From Phoma sp. XZ068 (taxonomy: Eukaryota; Ascomycota; Dothideomycetes; Pleosporales; Didymellaceae), in the NCBI GenBank assembly GCA_004835665.1, contig RBKR01000002.1, positions 310,001-374,000 of the forward strand: a stretch of 64,000 nucleotides of DNA. The letters run 5' to 3'. The notes under the pieces are model-generated. The model ran no database searches, was not told where the DNA came from, and saw only the letters and a program-made list of their open reading frames with translations. This document shows positions 1 to 11,975 of this stretch, one piece after another (position 1 is the first letter of the stretch; each line of letters starts with the position of its first letter). Both the position numbers and the translations under genes were made by a program.

Positions 1-1757
1 ATTGCCGCTGCAAGATCCTTCACCAGTTGAAAAACATAGCAGTGGTGAAGGACATCCGGAGTGATTTCCGCCATGCATCTGTACGTTGCTTGCTACCTCA
101 TCCAACATCTGACACGTAGCACAGAGGATGTAGGGACGTCCGCAAATTTTCACACTGCTTAGCCACTGCATGAGTAGATTTCTGTTTGTGGTGATCTGCG
201 GGTTCACGAAGAAGGCGTTGCGAGGTCGGCCGTGTATTGACCTGCTCGATGAGCAAATGTTGACTTCCTTACTGCGGGCGCTTGAGAAGAAGCCATCTCA
301 AGCGAGATGTAAGAGCAAGTCGGGACGACCCCAGCATCCGCGAAGCCACGTTCGCCCAAGCTGAGCAGACAATACAAACGCTGTCCATGTCATTCGCCGA
401 CCCGCAGGAGCCCATGCTGAGGTGTCAACAATAGATGGGACTATACACGGGGCGGAAGGGGAAGCGTCGGCACGGGAACGAGGCTCCATGGTACAGCCAG
501 TGACATGTCTCGAACCAGGGGGGAAGCATTCCTGTTATGCAGGAAGCCTCAGGGACCGACCCAATGCCCAGAACACGAGCAAGGTCTGTGTGGAGGACGA
601 AACGAGCTTCCCGGTCGTACAGTGCTGTAACAAACACGTTCTGATGCGACTGTCCGGTCGTTTCGTCGGCACATTATGCAGTGCAGCCGCTGCCGTTTGC
701 ACACCACAGGCCCATAGTAGAGCAACCATCAATCATTGTACGCGGAGCGGCCGCGATATATAGGACCACATGCTCGGGACAGCAACGTTCGCCGACGAAC
801 GAATGCTGACCACAGGAAGCATCCCCGTTGAGGAAGATGGTTGATGGAGGTGCGGAGAAGCGCGCAGCGGTAAATAAGCCCAAGCTGGAGTCGATGGGAA
901 CACAAAATCCCAAACGGTCAGCCATCAGCGCATCTCGAACCGCGCGACTCTGAGGCTGCGTCAAAGGCGCTACCTGAAGTAAGACAATCTGGGTTATCCC
1001 ATCCTCGTGCTTCCTATTTCCATTCACCGATCAGACCAGCCGTCCGCTGCAGTTGCAGAAAATGCAATATCGCTGCAAGTGTTGCAATGATGCATGCACG
1101 TTGGCTAGTCTGTCCACTTTCGGCTACACTGTGCAGCGGAAGTCCATTTCCGCAGCCGTAAGCGAACGACGTTCAGGTGAGAGGAGAAGAGCGACGTGAG
1201 TCGCGATAGAGAGGCTGGGGTCCAAGATTATTCTGTCGGCAGGATGGGAACGAAGGAGCTAGCGCCGGCAGCGACGATGAGAAAAGGTGAACCACGGAAA
1301 GTGGAAAAATGAGAAAGCGAGTGGTGTAGGTAGATTTAGTTTCATTGTTCGATCGTTCCTTCCTCGAGCAAGGAAGGAGCGCCGGTGCATCGATCGTGAT
1401 GCGGGTATACCATAATGCTAAGCTAGGAATGTATATTATTAGGCGGCCGTTGAAATCGTCATACAGAACGTCGTTCATCGTGAAACAAGAAAGTGCCGAA
1501 AGGCGCAATGAGACAAACAGGCAGAGATGAACTGCGAGTGCCGTGAACGCGTACATGTGCAGAGGCATCGCGAGGGCGAGACAGAGGAAGCAAAGTCTAC
1601 TCCAGACCTGAGAAAAACGCCAAATCGACGAGAAGTAACAAACTTTTTGGGTGGGAACAAAATGCCTCGCAAAAGGAGCAAGTACTCAATACACCGCCAA
1701 TGCCGCTGAAAATACACAAACCGAAGGTGCCATGTTATGCTGGACGGGACGTGATGT
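1..1757. other. Edge region without an assignable gene
   Basis: No recognisable protein family was found on either strand. The minus strand carries two open stretches (about 1027-674 and 637-425) rich in cysteine but with no motif I know, and the first 165 bases are also open on the minus strand, so a gene entering from beyond the left edge cannot be excluded. The remainder (about 1050-1757) shows only short overlapping open frames in all directions and is best read as intergenic sequence downstream of the next gene. Confidence 0.4.
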
Positions 1758-2698
1758 CTAGTCACTTTCGTGGATCATACGTTGAGAGGCTGGTTGCCAA
1801 TTAGCCTCACCACGAGTGTCCTTCGCCACGATCAAGTGCTGAATGAACTGATCTTCTTGCTCCCAGAGCTGCTCCAGGGTGTCGGTCGATCGTTGCTCAC
1901 GCCTTCGTTCAAGAAAGTTGATGACATCGTTGAGCTGATCATTGCTATGCCTAAGCATCAGGATTGCGGAGCCATTGACGTCGGATTTGTTCCATAGAGA
2001 AGGTTGAATATTATCTTCTTTCAGAACATCCCAGTTGATGTTGTTGTTTTTGAGCGGAGTCCAACCGACTTTGCCGCCATGTCGTGGTGCTGCAGTCATC
2101 TCGATATTGGGGTTGCCCTCCTTGCACGCGATCGACGTCTCGGCCTGGTCTAGGGCTTGACAATAGCGGTTACCTGCTTCGTTGTCGCTCTTTTGAACCC
2201 TCGATGAGATGGTACCTGTCGTTGCTCGTTTGGAGTACTGCTTGCGGTCGTCTCGCTTCTTCTTGCTTGCTTTTCCGCCAGTGTGAGGTGTAGCAGGCGT
2301 GGAGTCGTGGATCGGCATGGCGTAAGGATATGTCTGCACATGACCGGCTTGCAGTCGCAAGCGATCGACGGGCCTGGAGCTTCCATATTGAGTCTCAAAA
2401 GTGGAAGTGGAGAATGTGGGAGAAGCAGATCGAGACGGATGAAAGCCAGACGACCCTATCGAGGACACTGATGGGCGTCTTGACATATCGGATTCATAGG
2501 TAGTGACGCTCGAACTGTAGTTGAATCGCTGTTCTGGAGTGACTTGGCGAATAGGTGGTAGCTTGACATTGGTGAGTTCAGGCTTGCTGAGCCTTGTTAG
2601 CGCTATCTTCTACGATAACGATGCAGGTCAGCTTACATGTCACCGGCGGGCTGGTGAGACACAACCGTTGCTGGGTTGGGCAGATGAAATGGATGCAT
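1758..2698 (-). CDS. Uncharacterised protein, 296 aa, two exons
   Basis: I do not recognise this protein. The model has exon 1 at 2698-2637 and exon 2 at 2586-1758. The 50-base intron starts GTAAGC, has a GCTAAC branch site and ends CTCAG, and joining across it keeps the frame, giving an N terminus that begins MHPFHLPNPATVV. Reading exon 2 alone would start at an internal Met (2486) and lose about 55 residues of plausible coding sequence. The first half is rich in Ser, Thr and Lys with a basic patch (GGKASKKKRDD) that could be nuclear targeting. The C-terminal third is more ordered and charged, with a likely helix around FLERRREQRSTDTLEQLWEQ. No signal peptide or membrane segment is visible. 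The splice model is well supported; the function is unknown. Confidence 0.7.
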
Positions 2699-4189
2699 TA
2701 TGTAGGAGTGATGAAGAACGTTGAAGGACAAAGCAAGAACAGGAAGCCGCCAAAGAACACAAGTGATTCGATCGCTAGTCGTGAAAGTTGTTGAGTGAGA
2801 CTGAGGGAGGAAGTGCATGTCCTTTATAACTTCGAAGATTGACGGCCATGGTATCATGCACCAGATCTTGGTGACGGCAACGCGGAAGCGGGTACTCAAC
2901 CAGGTTCGCAGACGTTAGGTGATGGCCATTGCAACCTTTCACACGGACGTGGGTATGAATCCTCTCGGTACCAAACTTCTATCCTGCAAGTCCAGAAGAA
3001 GAGCAGTCGTGTCTAGACGGCTGCATCGAAAGAGGAATAGTTTGTGCCACACCTAATTGTGGGGGTGAGCTGGGCGATGCGCTCAGGTGCATCGGCAAGG
3101 GAGGACGTTTGAGACAATGCACAGTCTGCAGACGATAGACATGGGCACCCTGCACATGCTCTGGCCGTTTTGTCGATGACAGCCAAATAATGCAAGGCTG
3201 TTCAAGCGCTATACACCGCTCATACTCGCTTCGGTCAACGCAATAATTGATTCGAGCATTGCAGTTGTTGGCCTGCGTGCTTGGATTCGTCAATGTAGAA
3301 CAGCATTGTCAAATGCAGAACGTGCAGATGTAGCGCTCTTCTCCTGTGGGCATGTCTTGGAAAGCAGCAGGTCCTCTGTTTTGGGCTTCGAGGTTGAAGT
3401 TCATTCTCAATTCGTGGCTAAGGTATCATCGTGGCTTGCTGGATTGGCGCGGGACAGGCCCCGGGTGAAAAAGCAAACCTTGAAGACACCATTTGCCAGG
3501 CTCGCGGTCAGCAGCTGCAATCTCTCGATTCGCGAGACCCTCTAAGCCAGCGGCTCGTCATTTTGGGCGTTGTCGGTGGCAAGAAAGTGGAGAAGCCTGT
3601 GTAACTGAAGTGATGTTGAAGAGCAACCGCCCTGGTTCGACACTATGCGGACGCTAAGAGCTGGCCCGCATTCCCCGGCTCGAGCAATCCGTTTAGGGTG
3701 GCTATTAAGAAGTGACAGAGATCATCTGACCAAGCGACGGATATGCGCGCCAAATAGCACACTAAGGTAAGTCAAGCACAAGCCATTATCAAAAAAATAC
3801 GGATAACCTAAGAGTGTATTTTGCCTTGCCCTTTTCGACAAGGCGAGAAGCGTAGATACCATATACACAAAATTGAAAGGAGTGTAACAAATGTTCTGGT
3901 GCAGCTCCCTCAAGCAACCCGTCGTGCCATTCCGCTCAACGAGGCCGGAGAGAACTGGCTAGTGCGTACCGCAGATTGAACGTCTACCATATTTTACCCC
4001 AGTAGCCAATTGATACATACAATTGTTGCATCGGGCCCATTAACCCTTCGCCCAAACCACTCCAGTCCTCATCATGCTGAGCTCAAAAAGGAGCGCTTGT
4101 CCGGAAGATGCCATACGCTATCAAAGGAAGCCAGATCGTGGATGATTAGTCTATGCAAATACAATGGAAACGCCAGCGTCCGAAACCGT
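2699..4189. other. Intergenic region, nothing assignable
   Basis: This is the upstream region of the 296-aa gene and the downstream region of ecm33. Open frames here (for example 3293-2979 on the minus strand and 3306-3545 on the plus strand) are short, overlap in several frames and show no motif. A pyrimidine-rich sequence near 2780-2800 may belong to the core promoter of the minus-strand gene, but no TATA element stands out. Confidence 0.45.
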
Positions 4190-5476
4190 TTAGAGAAGGA
4201 AGACAGCGGCCATAGCAGCCAGACCAAGAGCACCGTTAACGGCGCTAAGGCTGGCGGCAGCATTGGGCTTGGAGTCGTTGCCGGACTGGCTGGTGGGCTT
4301 GCTGCCCTGCTGACCGGGGTTGACGAGCTTGCCCTCGCAGAAGTACTTGCCCTCAATGAGCTTCTTCTGGTTGAGAGACTTGTAGAAAGCGCAAGCCTCG
4401 GTGACGTTGCCGGTAGACTGCAGGTTGAAGGCACCCTTGACGCTGTCAAGCTTGGGGGTCTCGACACTAGTACAGATTAGCACAGGGATGTGATGGGGCG
4501 TGCTGAGCTCTACTTACTCGCTCATGTTTCCGGAGATATCGAAAGCACCACCAATGCTCTTGAGCAGAGGGAATCCGTCAATGGTGGAAAGGTTGGTGTT
4601 GTTAGCGATTTGCAGGTTGTCGGTGATCTTTGTGAGCAGAGGGAAGCTGATGTTGGAGACCTTCTCGTTGGCGACAATGGCGAGAGCCTCACCGATGGAA
4701 GTTAGGTTGGGGGCGGAGAACGACTCAAAGCCGTTGTTGTACAGACCAAGAGATCCGTTGAGGGTCTCGAGGGAAGGCATCTTGAGGGAGCCGATGAAAC
4801 GGAATGTCAGGTTGGTGGCCCAGATGAGGTTAGGCAGGGTAACGGCAAGCTTCTCGTTGTTGTCGGCGAAGGTGAGAGAGTCGGAAACGTTACCGAGCTG
4901 CATGGAGATCTCGTTGATGTAGCCGTTGTTGGCAATGAAGATGGTATCAGCCTCCTCAATGTTGATACCCTTCAAGCTGCGGAGAGCAGTGTTCTGGATG
5001 CTGATCTTGTCGGCCTGGGTGACCTCGGCGGTGAAGCCAATGTTTTGGAGGTTGGGCAGAGCGTTCCACTTGATCGACTGGACAGTCTTGAGCTTGGGGA
5101 AGTCGACTGCGTAGAGACGGGTCAAGCCGTCCAGGGTCATGGTGCCGTCAAGCTTCTCGAGGCTGTCAGCGCTGATACGCTTCATGTTCGAGTTGTTGCT
5201 GGCGATCAGGTTGCCCTTGAGCTGCTTGATGCCGTTAAGGGCAATGTCGTCGGTGGTGCCGGTTGCAATGGCAATGTTGCCAGTGTAGGTCGAGCACGTG
5301 GCAAAAGCGGTGGCATCGCCGGCATTCTGGATGGTTGCGGTTGCGGAAGTGGAGCACTCAGCTGCAAAGGCGCATTAGCACATGTGAAACAGATGTGTCC
5401 ATGGCAGGACCAACATACCAAAGGCAGAGCCAGCAAGGGCCAGAGCCGGGAGGGCGATCTTGAGGAAAGAAGACAT
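4190..5476 (-). CDS. ecm33: Ecm33/Sps2-family GPI-anchored cell wall protein
   Basis: Ecm33-type proteins are abundant GPI-anchored glycoproteins needed for normal cell-wall structure. Three exons (5476-5419, 5361-4518, 4466-4190) give 392 aa, about the usual length. Residues 1-19 form a signal peptide (MSSFLKIALPALALAGSAFG). The middle holds leucine-rich, receptor-L-like repeats with recurrent short motifs such as LRSLKGINIEEAD and LPNLIWATNLTF and many Asn-X-Ser/Thr sites. The C terminus has a Ser/Asn-rich linker followed by a hydrophobic tail ending MAAVFLL, the pattern of GPI attachment. Both introns are about 50-57 bases and sit right after the signal peptide and just before the C-terminal domain. 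The leader has a GACTAAC...CAACAG string near 5525-5545, so a 5'-UTR intron is possible. Family assignment is firm; the exact start is supported by the signal peptide. Confidence 0.93.
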
Positions 5477-8400
5477 TGTGGTTGAGTAGTGGTAGTGTGG
5501 TTGATGTACGAGATGGTTATCGGTTGCTGTTGGTGTAACGTTAGTCGTTGTGCGGTGGCAGAGGTACACAATTGGGTGCGGGTTGTAGAGGTGTTGTGTT
5601 GTTGTGTGTCGCGGAGAGGCTGCACGAACCGAGATAGTAAGACTGCGCGCTGTGTCGTGGACTAAGCTGCTCGGTGAATGGGTGGAAAGATGGGTGGAGC
5701 GAGAGACTTGAATTAGTTGCAAACGAAAGAGCACCGTATTAAGAAGAGTAGCCCCAGCACCGACGGGGAAAGCGTAATGGTCTGACGAGCAAGAACGAGG
5801 GTGGAGGTCGTAGAAGAAGGGAGGGCAGCATTCGGCCTGCGAAAAGAAAGGAGCAAGGCAGGCGCGACCCTAGCTCCGCTAGCGCGCCGACTATATCCAT
5901 CGCCATTGGCTCGTGCATGGCATTCTTTTTACGTCGACCATCACAAGCCCGACGCAGCGCAGGCCGGCGCACTGTTGGGCCATGCCCTGGCTGCTGGCTT
6001 CTTCCTGCCACCGTCGACTGTGTGCGCTGCGCACAGCGGCATAAAAGCAGCAGTACAGCTCCGCTCTCCTCGGACGCGCTGCTGGTGCTGCAGCGACAGC
6101 CCCATCACGCTGTGACGGCGCCACCCACGGTTCGAGGGGCTGTCAACGCCTTCTTGACAGGCTGTAAAAGCGTCGGCGTTTCCAACCATGGATAGCCTTT
6201 GCAACTCCGGACTCGTCCCCCGGCCTTGCAAATCTTGATTTCTTGGAATTGGAAATCCGGAGTTGGCAATCACTGTTTCCCAGCGTGTGCCGCCTCGCAA
6301 TCCAGAGCCAGCCGGTCGATCGCGAGTGGTGTCCAAGGGCTGCTGCTGGTCGCGCTCAATCTGTCGTGCATTTCATGCGGCTGGTGGCTCGTTCCAACGG
6401 CCATGGCACGCCACCACTACACTAGAGGTCTGAGGCTGCCCCTTCAGGATCAGGATCCGCGTTAGACTTTCCGCTTGCCTGTTCAAGATGCTTAATGCTT
6501 CTTGAGCATCGATGAAGCGGACATCGTGTCTGGCCTGACCGTGCGCGCCTACTTCAAACCGCCATACGGGTCCTCGTGCGCAGTGCCGGACATCTCAAAC
6601 GCAGTCCCGCACCCTCCAAACCATTGTCCTCTCATACCTGCGCTCCCGCACGCATGTCCAGCCACAAACCGCGATTTCGTCGCTGGTCGTTGGCTGCACA
6701 TCCCAGCCCGCAGAATGTTGAACTGAGAATTGCGCGTCCTCGGGCCAGACCACATCCTTGCACCGCCAGCCCAAATTAGGTTTGACGGCCTTTGTTTGGG
6801 CAAGTGCGCCCGGCGCAATCTCGATAAACCCACCTCCTCTGCGTACATATCATCATCGCGATATATGAATATCCACTTAGGGCTCGACCGTTTCTTGTAC
6901 CCGTTCCCCCTGATCGTCCAAGTCTCCGCTTTTAGCTCATCTCATTTCCTCCCAAGCTTTTGCAAACTTCGCTTGCCGCGCTCCGTTGTCTGTTCTTTGC
7001 CAACTACGTAGCTATTGATGTCACAACAACAGGCTTCTGCTGCACGCCTTTCCATGCATCTGTGAAGATCGTCGACTTTATCACTGAACACTGGAGCTTG
7101 ACCTTGATTAGGTGATGCGGCTCCAGCCGGCAGCGTCTGCAGATTGCACATAACAATCCACCTCCACAACGATCTTCAGGAATATCTGCCAGCTCCGCCA
7201 AGCGCTTTATCTCAAACGCACGCAACAAAGCTCAGCACGAAGGGGGGATTAAACAGATGCACATTTGGCCGAGCATGTGCGCTTGGTCATAATGATCTGA
7301 GTCAATAATTTTCTTGACTCAATTGTAAATGTCGTCCCGTACACCAGGTCACTCGAATCATCACCAAGACGGAATCTCGTATGCACGAAGCATTCTCGAG
7401 GGTCTGATGCGTTAACCACTGCACACTTTCTTGGCTGATTTCGCCCGTTTCATCAGCAACACGAGGACGTCCTGAAAGCTACAATATGAATTGGGCCAAC
7501 ATCGCTGCTACCGAGGAGGGTACCCAGGAACAACATGTGGACCACGAGAGCTATGCAAGGTTTGCCGCCCGAGACACATTGTCCCTGCAATGCAAACATT
7601 GAACACCACCGGGCATTCTAAACGTGGTTTTATGAACCGCTTCTGTTCCTGCAACGACCGCTTAGCATTCTCGATCTGAGCACATACGTCACAACTCGTT
7701 TTTTCGTCTACCAGGTATACGTCGCACAAATTCGTATTCTCTGTGCAGGCGCATGGTTCGCCATCATGTCGCGCATGAGTCAACTGGGGTACATTTGACA
7801 AGATGATTATCATGATTCACCAACAAAGTACGACGAATCTGAACTAGACGGAATGGTGGGATTGACCGATCAGTGTTTGGTGCGATGTCTTTTGAGCTCA
7901 GAACATCTACATGCGTACTTTCACATCTGGCGCCGGTGAAGTGCGACCCCTATGCTGGGGGCGTTGTACTACACATGCTAACAGCTGCAGCGGTAGTCTT
8001 TCCTCCTATCAAAGCGACTCCTCCAGACTGATTCCTAGCTTTATGCGGCAGGTTTCCATTCGATACCCGGAGCCGCGGAGGCTCACCGTTACTTCATTTG
8101 TACAACACCAGCGTCTAGCACTTGACGACCTGGTTGGCAACCTGCTCTTCCGCTCGATCTCCGGTACCGCCCGCTGCTACCAATTCCAGCTCCACCCCCA
8201 CCTCCTCGCAGCACAAAAATGTCCGCTACTTCCGATGTGACAACCCAGGCCCCCGTTGTCAGCCAGGATCTGGATACCATTTTTCCGCCTATGCCCAACG
8301 GATATCTGCGCAATCGATCTTGATTGAAAGTTCCTTGCGGCACGAACCGCAGATTCATGGCACACAGCGTATCTGTAGTCACACGAGACGCTGTCTCTTA

Positions 8401-8863
8401 CAAGCCACTGATCATAACTTCACGGCGTTCCTTTCATGTATCACCTCATCCCAATGGGAAGAATTGGCAAGTTTTCGTCAGGATGCACTTGGGTAGCTTT
8501 TCCGCGCTCAATGGGACATGTTGGCTCGCTCCTACTATCTTTGCGAACTCGAGTGGTACCAAACACTTGAGGAGGCGTGACGTCGCCCTTGGCACAACAA
8601 CCGCCCCATGTGATGTAGAAGCGAGGAATGGTTCGCAACGGATATGCATCGGTCCTTCCCCGCTCGTTCACGACGTGCCGACGACATATGGCAGGTGTCA
8701 GATGTATTGCAACCGTCCGTACATCTGTATGCAGGAGCCATTAGCGAACAGCAAAGACGTGCTGATACTCAATATCAATAGCCAATGTCACACTGTGATA
8801 TGGAGAATCACACCTCAAAGGACCGCATACTGTTCGTCTATTCTAGGCTATGGACCACATCAG
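5477..8863. other. Long gene-poor region upstream of ecm33
   Basis: These 3.4 kb hold no protein I can assign. The ecm33-proximal part must contain its promoter; stretches around 5480-5720 are CA/CT-rich leader-like sequence. Several open frames exist: 7813-7508 on the minus strand (101 codons, Cys-rich start), 8219-8323 on the plus strand (34 codons with an A-rich start context) and 8324-8938 on the plus strand (204 codons, overlapping the 3' exon of the glycosylase gene). None has a recognisable motif or clear splice partners. A long promoter and UTR, a noncoding RNA or a decayed gene are all possible. Confidence 0.4.
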
Positions 8864-11025
8864 CTACTCCAGCACTTCTGTGTCCACATCTGCGATTCGC
8901 CACATATACCACATAAACAGGGACCTGCAGCAACTTAGTTGTGTAACAAGTAGAGACGCTGCATTGCAGGCGCCATGCGAGACGGAGATCCACGCACCTA
9001 TATGGCGAGAACTTGCTCGCTATGGAGAGCATCTCTTGCTCGGACATGTATCTGTGAGCTTAATGTCAGTGTCAACTGTCAAACAGCGATCCGCTGGCAA
9101 CACCGCATGACAGAAGAAGCAATTCTTTCGGCAAACCCTGTCAAGTAGATATCAAGTGATGTACCCTCATGCACTTATACATGACATTTTCAACGCAACA
9201 ACCATCACAGTGAGATCCTAACAACAATAGGAGGCGAACAAAGGGGAGTAAGGTGGTACGTACTTCCATTTTCCACCCTTGTTCTTCAGCTTGGAGACGT
9301 CGCGCCCCATGTATGCGGCCATGCCTCGTCTGTGACATGTTAGCAGAGTCTTCCTTGTCACCGCTGTCGCTCCTGCTGCTGCGACACATGTTGTGTAAGA
9401 TCGAGAACCGGGATACTCCCTCACTTCGCGCGCGCTCTCAACGTCGGAAAAGTACAATACGAAGCGGCTAAAGGCTCCGTCTCCACTGCTATGCAGCAAC
9501 CACATGAAGTACAGCAGCAGCGGAAGATATCATCGCAACGTCCAAACACGCCACAACAACGAGGAATGTAAATACTTACTGCACGCCCAAATCCCCGGTA
9601 CTGAAAACATCCATCCTCTTCAATCCAAAACATGCAAACATCTCCACACTCCATCTGCCCAGCCCCCTGACAGCGACCAGCTTCTCAATCAGCTCTTCAT
9701 CACTTGCGCTCACCAGGCCCTTGGCGGTGAACTCGCCAGACGCGAATTTCTCAGCGAGTCCAGTGATGTACTCTGCTTTGCGCTGCGAGAGGCCTGCTGT
9801 GCGCAAAGTGGGAATGTCTTTGGTGAGGACCTGGGCAGGTGACGGGAAGGCAGGATGCGTGTCTTCGAAAAGGGCGGTGAACTTCTTGCGGATGGAGGCT
9901 GCGGCGGCGCCGGAAACCTGGGAAGGATTTAGTTCAATGTCTCTCATTGATAGTTGTGCCATAGGGAGTTGATCAATGTAAAACGAAATTCATCAATCCA
10001 AGTCTCTTGTACGTTGATGTCTGATCAGAATGATATGATGGCACCAGTGGGGATTGCGAACGTACCTGCTGTCCAATAATCCCGCTTGAGAGCGCAGTGA
10101 ACGGATCCACTACCTCCCTCAGCCCTTCAGGATTGAACATCTTGCAATGCTGACTGTTGATCAACTTCTCCAACTTCCCGTTCCCAGTTAACTCAGCATC
10201 CACCGTCCTCAGAAACTCCTCTGCATCTTTCAACATTGTGTCAATCGTCGAACTCCTTGCCTTGAGCGGCGACCCAACATCTGGGGGCAATTCATTTGCT
10301 TTCCGCTTTTTAGCCGGGGAGTCGTTGACTACGACCTGCGACCCGTTGGGTGTGAGGACAGGTGCGTTTGTTACGTGTGGATCAGCAGGTCGATTCAGGC
10401 TTGCCAGGTCGTCGAGCATGTGATCCGCATCCTTCGTTTTCCGGACATTGTTCGTTCCTGCAATAAGGCCCACACCAGACGGCGTCGGAGTGAATGATAT
10501 CGGCTTCGCTGGAGACACAGAATTTGCCGTTCTTCGTCGCTTGGCGGGGACGGGTGTCGATGGGGTATCTACACCAGCGAGGGGATCAGGGGTTGGAACA
10601 GCTGCAGAGGGGATAGGTGGAACAGTGAATATTTCTGTTGGATTTGTGACGTCGACCTTTTGGACCACATGAGAGGATGTACTCGTCTCGGTGACGACTT
10701 CGGAGATGTCGACACCGTTGGTGCGCACGGCTGTTGATACTTCTGCTTCAAGGGCTTTGCGCTTTCTTGGTGCGGCGGCTTTCTTTGGTGCTGCGGTCTT
10801 TTTGGAACCATTGGCGTCTACAGAAGCTGTGACTTTCTTTGTCTTCATGATTGACGCTCGCACTCGTGGAGCAGACACGGGAGGCCCAGAGCCGACTGTG
10901 TTACCACCTGCATCATGTTTGTGATTTGCGCCATTAGTACTGGCTTTTTTATACACAGCTTCCGGAACTTCAGGTGCAGTGGTTTTTGAAGCCGCTGCAT
11001 TGCGAGCTGAGCGTCGTAGCGACAT
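8864..11025 (-). CDS. MAG1: DNA-3-methyladenine glycosylase (Mag1/AlkA type, HhH-GPD)
   Basis: This family excises alkylated bases such as 3-methyladenine from nuclear DNA in base-excision repair. Five exons (11025-10066, 9917-9580, 9329-9264, 9051-8998, 8924-8864) give 492 aa. Residues 1-250 are a low-complexity basic extension with NLS-like clusters (PAKRRRTANS, AKKRKANE, APRKRKALE). The catalytic domain starts near residue 262; GIIGQQVSGAAA crosses the first junction, the helix-hairpin-helix lies at about 399-415 (LVAVRGLGRWSVEMF) and the expected catalytic Asp is D429 in FSTGDLGVQRG. The last exons supply the conserved C-terminal helices (KYMSEQEM, SPYRSLFMWYMWR). Intron 1 is long (148 bases); the last three exons are only 54-66 bases, and all joins keep frame and family match. 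Yeast Mag1 is about 296 aa, so the N-terminal extension is the unusual part. Confidence 0.92.
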
Positions 11026-11975
11026 GCTGATGTTTCTATGTGGTGTAGAATAGGACAGGAGATTCTGACGTCACATGTGAGTTGGAGATGCAGAGAGCTT
11101 CAAAATCACAGATTGGATGCTCACTATAGTCTTTCTAACTTGTATCCGTACTGAACTGTACACGAGCATGAAAGGTGATGGTTTAGAGAGTGATGTTAAG
11201 GAGCGCGACGCGGTGCGCGGGGAACCCACGTACTCTGACACGCTGCTTACGCCAAGGCACGTGATGACACCAACTTGACCTTTCTGGCTAAACCCCTTTG
11301 TGCTTCTGCCGCTCTCTGGCCCCAGCATCCAAAAGTTACGTTGAATCATTATTTCCGTCTCGAAGCACTCACGCTAGGACCAATCTCCAAGCGTAGCATG
11401 ATTGCTTGTAAATCAAGATCCAACTATGAAGGTGGTGCTAACATTCCGTGGGCGCTTCAAGCACTAAGCTGTTCGAGTACACATTCAATAAACGCATCTT
11501 ATAAGACATGGTATGGGTCCTCTTCGTCCGAATATGACGGGGTTGGACAGCGAGGGCCACATGTACCCCTCCCTCGTCCAGCGGTTCGACGATGAGGTTG
11601 TAGACGCGCTGCCGCTCGTGTAGCATACAATCTTAAACCCGGGTTTTCTGGAGAATAAGCAAGATGCGACGAGGCGGCTAGGCGTTAATCTTAATTTGAA
11701 AGGGAAACTAACGTTGCGGTGACGAACTTAGCATTGTTGATGAAGAGGGCAAGGAGAAGATGATGGATTCGGTGACATTGAGAAATCTGCAGAATGCGTT
11801 TGGGAATTTTGAGTAGATGTTCAAATGAGCGTGAAGGGTAATTAAGGAGAAGGAGACATCAGAGTCGTGGATGCAGTAACTCAAGCATCTCAATCTCTTT
11901 AGCAACACACCGTTGGAAAGCACACTGAACCACTGCCCATGCTGACGCTCACCTGGAGACCGCGTTCCACGAACA
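11026..11975. other. Intergenic region with a possible BolA-like trace
   Basis: The first part is the glycosylase promoter. Between 11626 and 11438 the minus strand encodes a short stretch with GC-rich third positions and a resemblance to the last helix-strand unit of BolA proteins (RQRVYNLI then GGVHVALAVQPR). A stop lies in the same frame just upstream, and I could not build a complete gene from plausible splice sites. The rest (11640-11975) is AT-rich and shows nothing further. Confidence 0.3.

Noticed and set aside
4010..5485. Several plus-strand ORFs (156, 140 and 146 codons)
   Set aside because: All are antisense to the three ecm33 exons.
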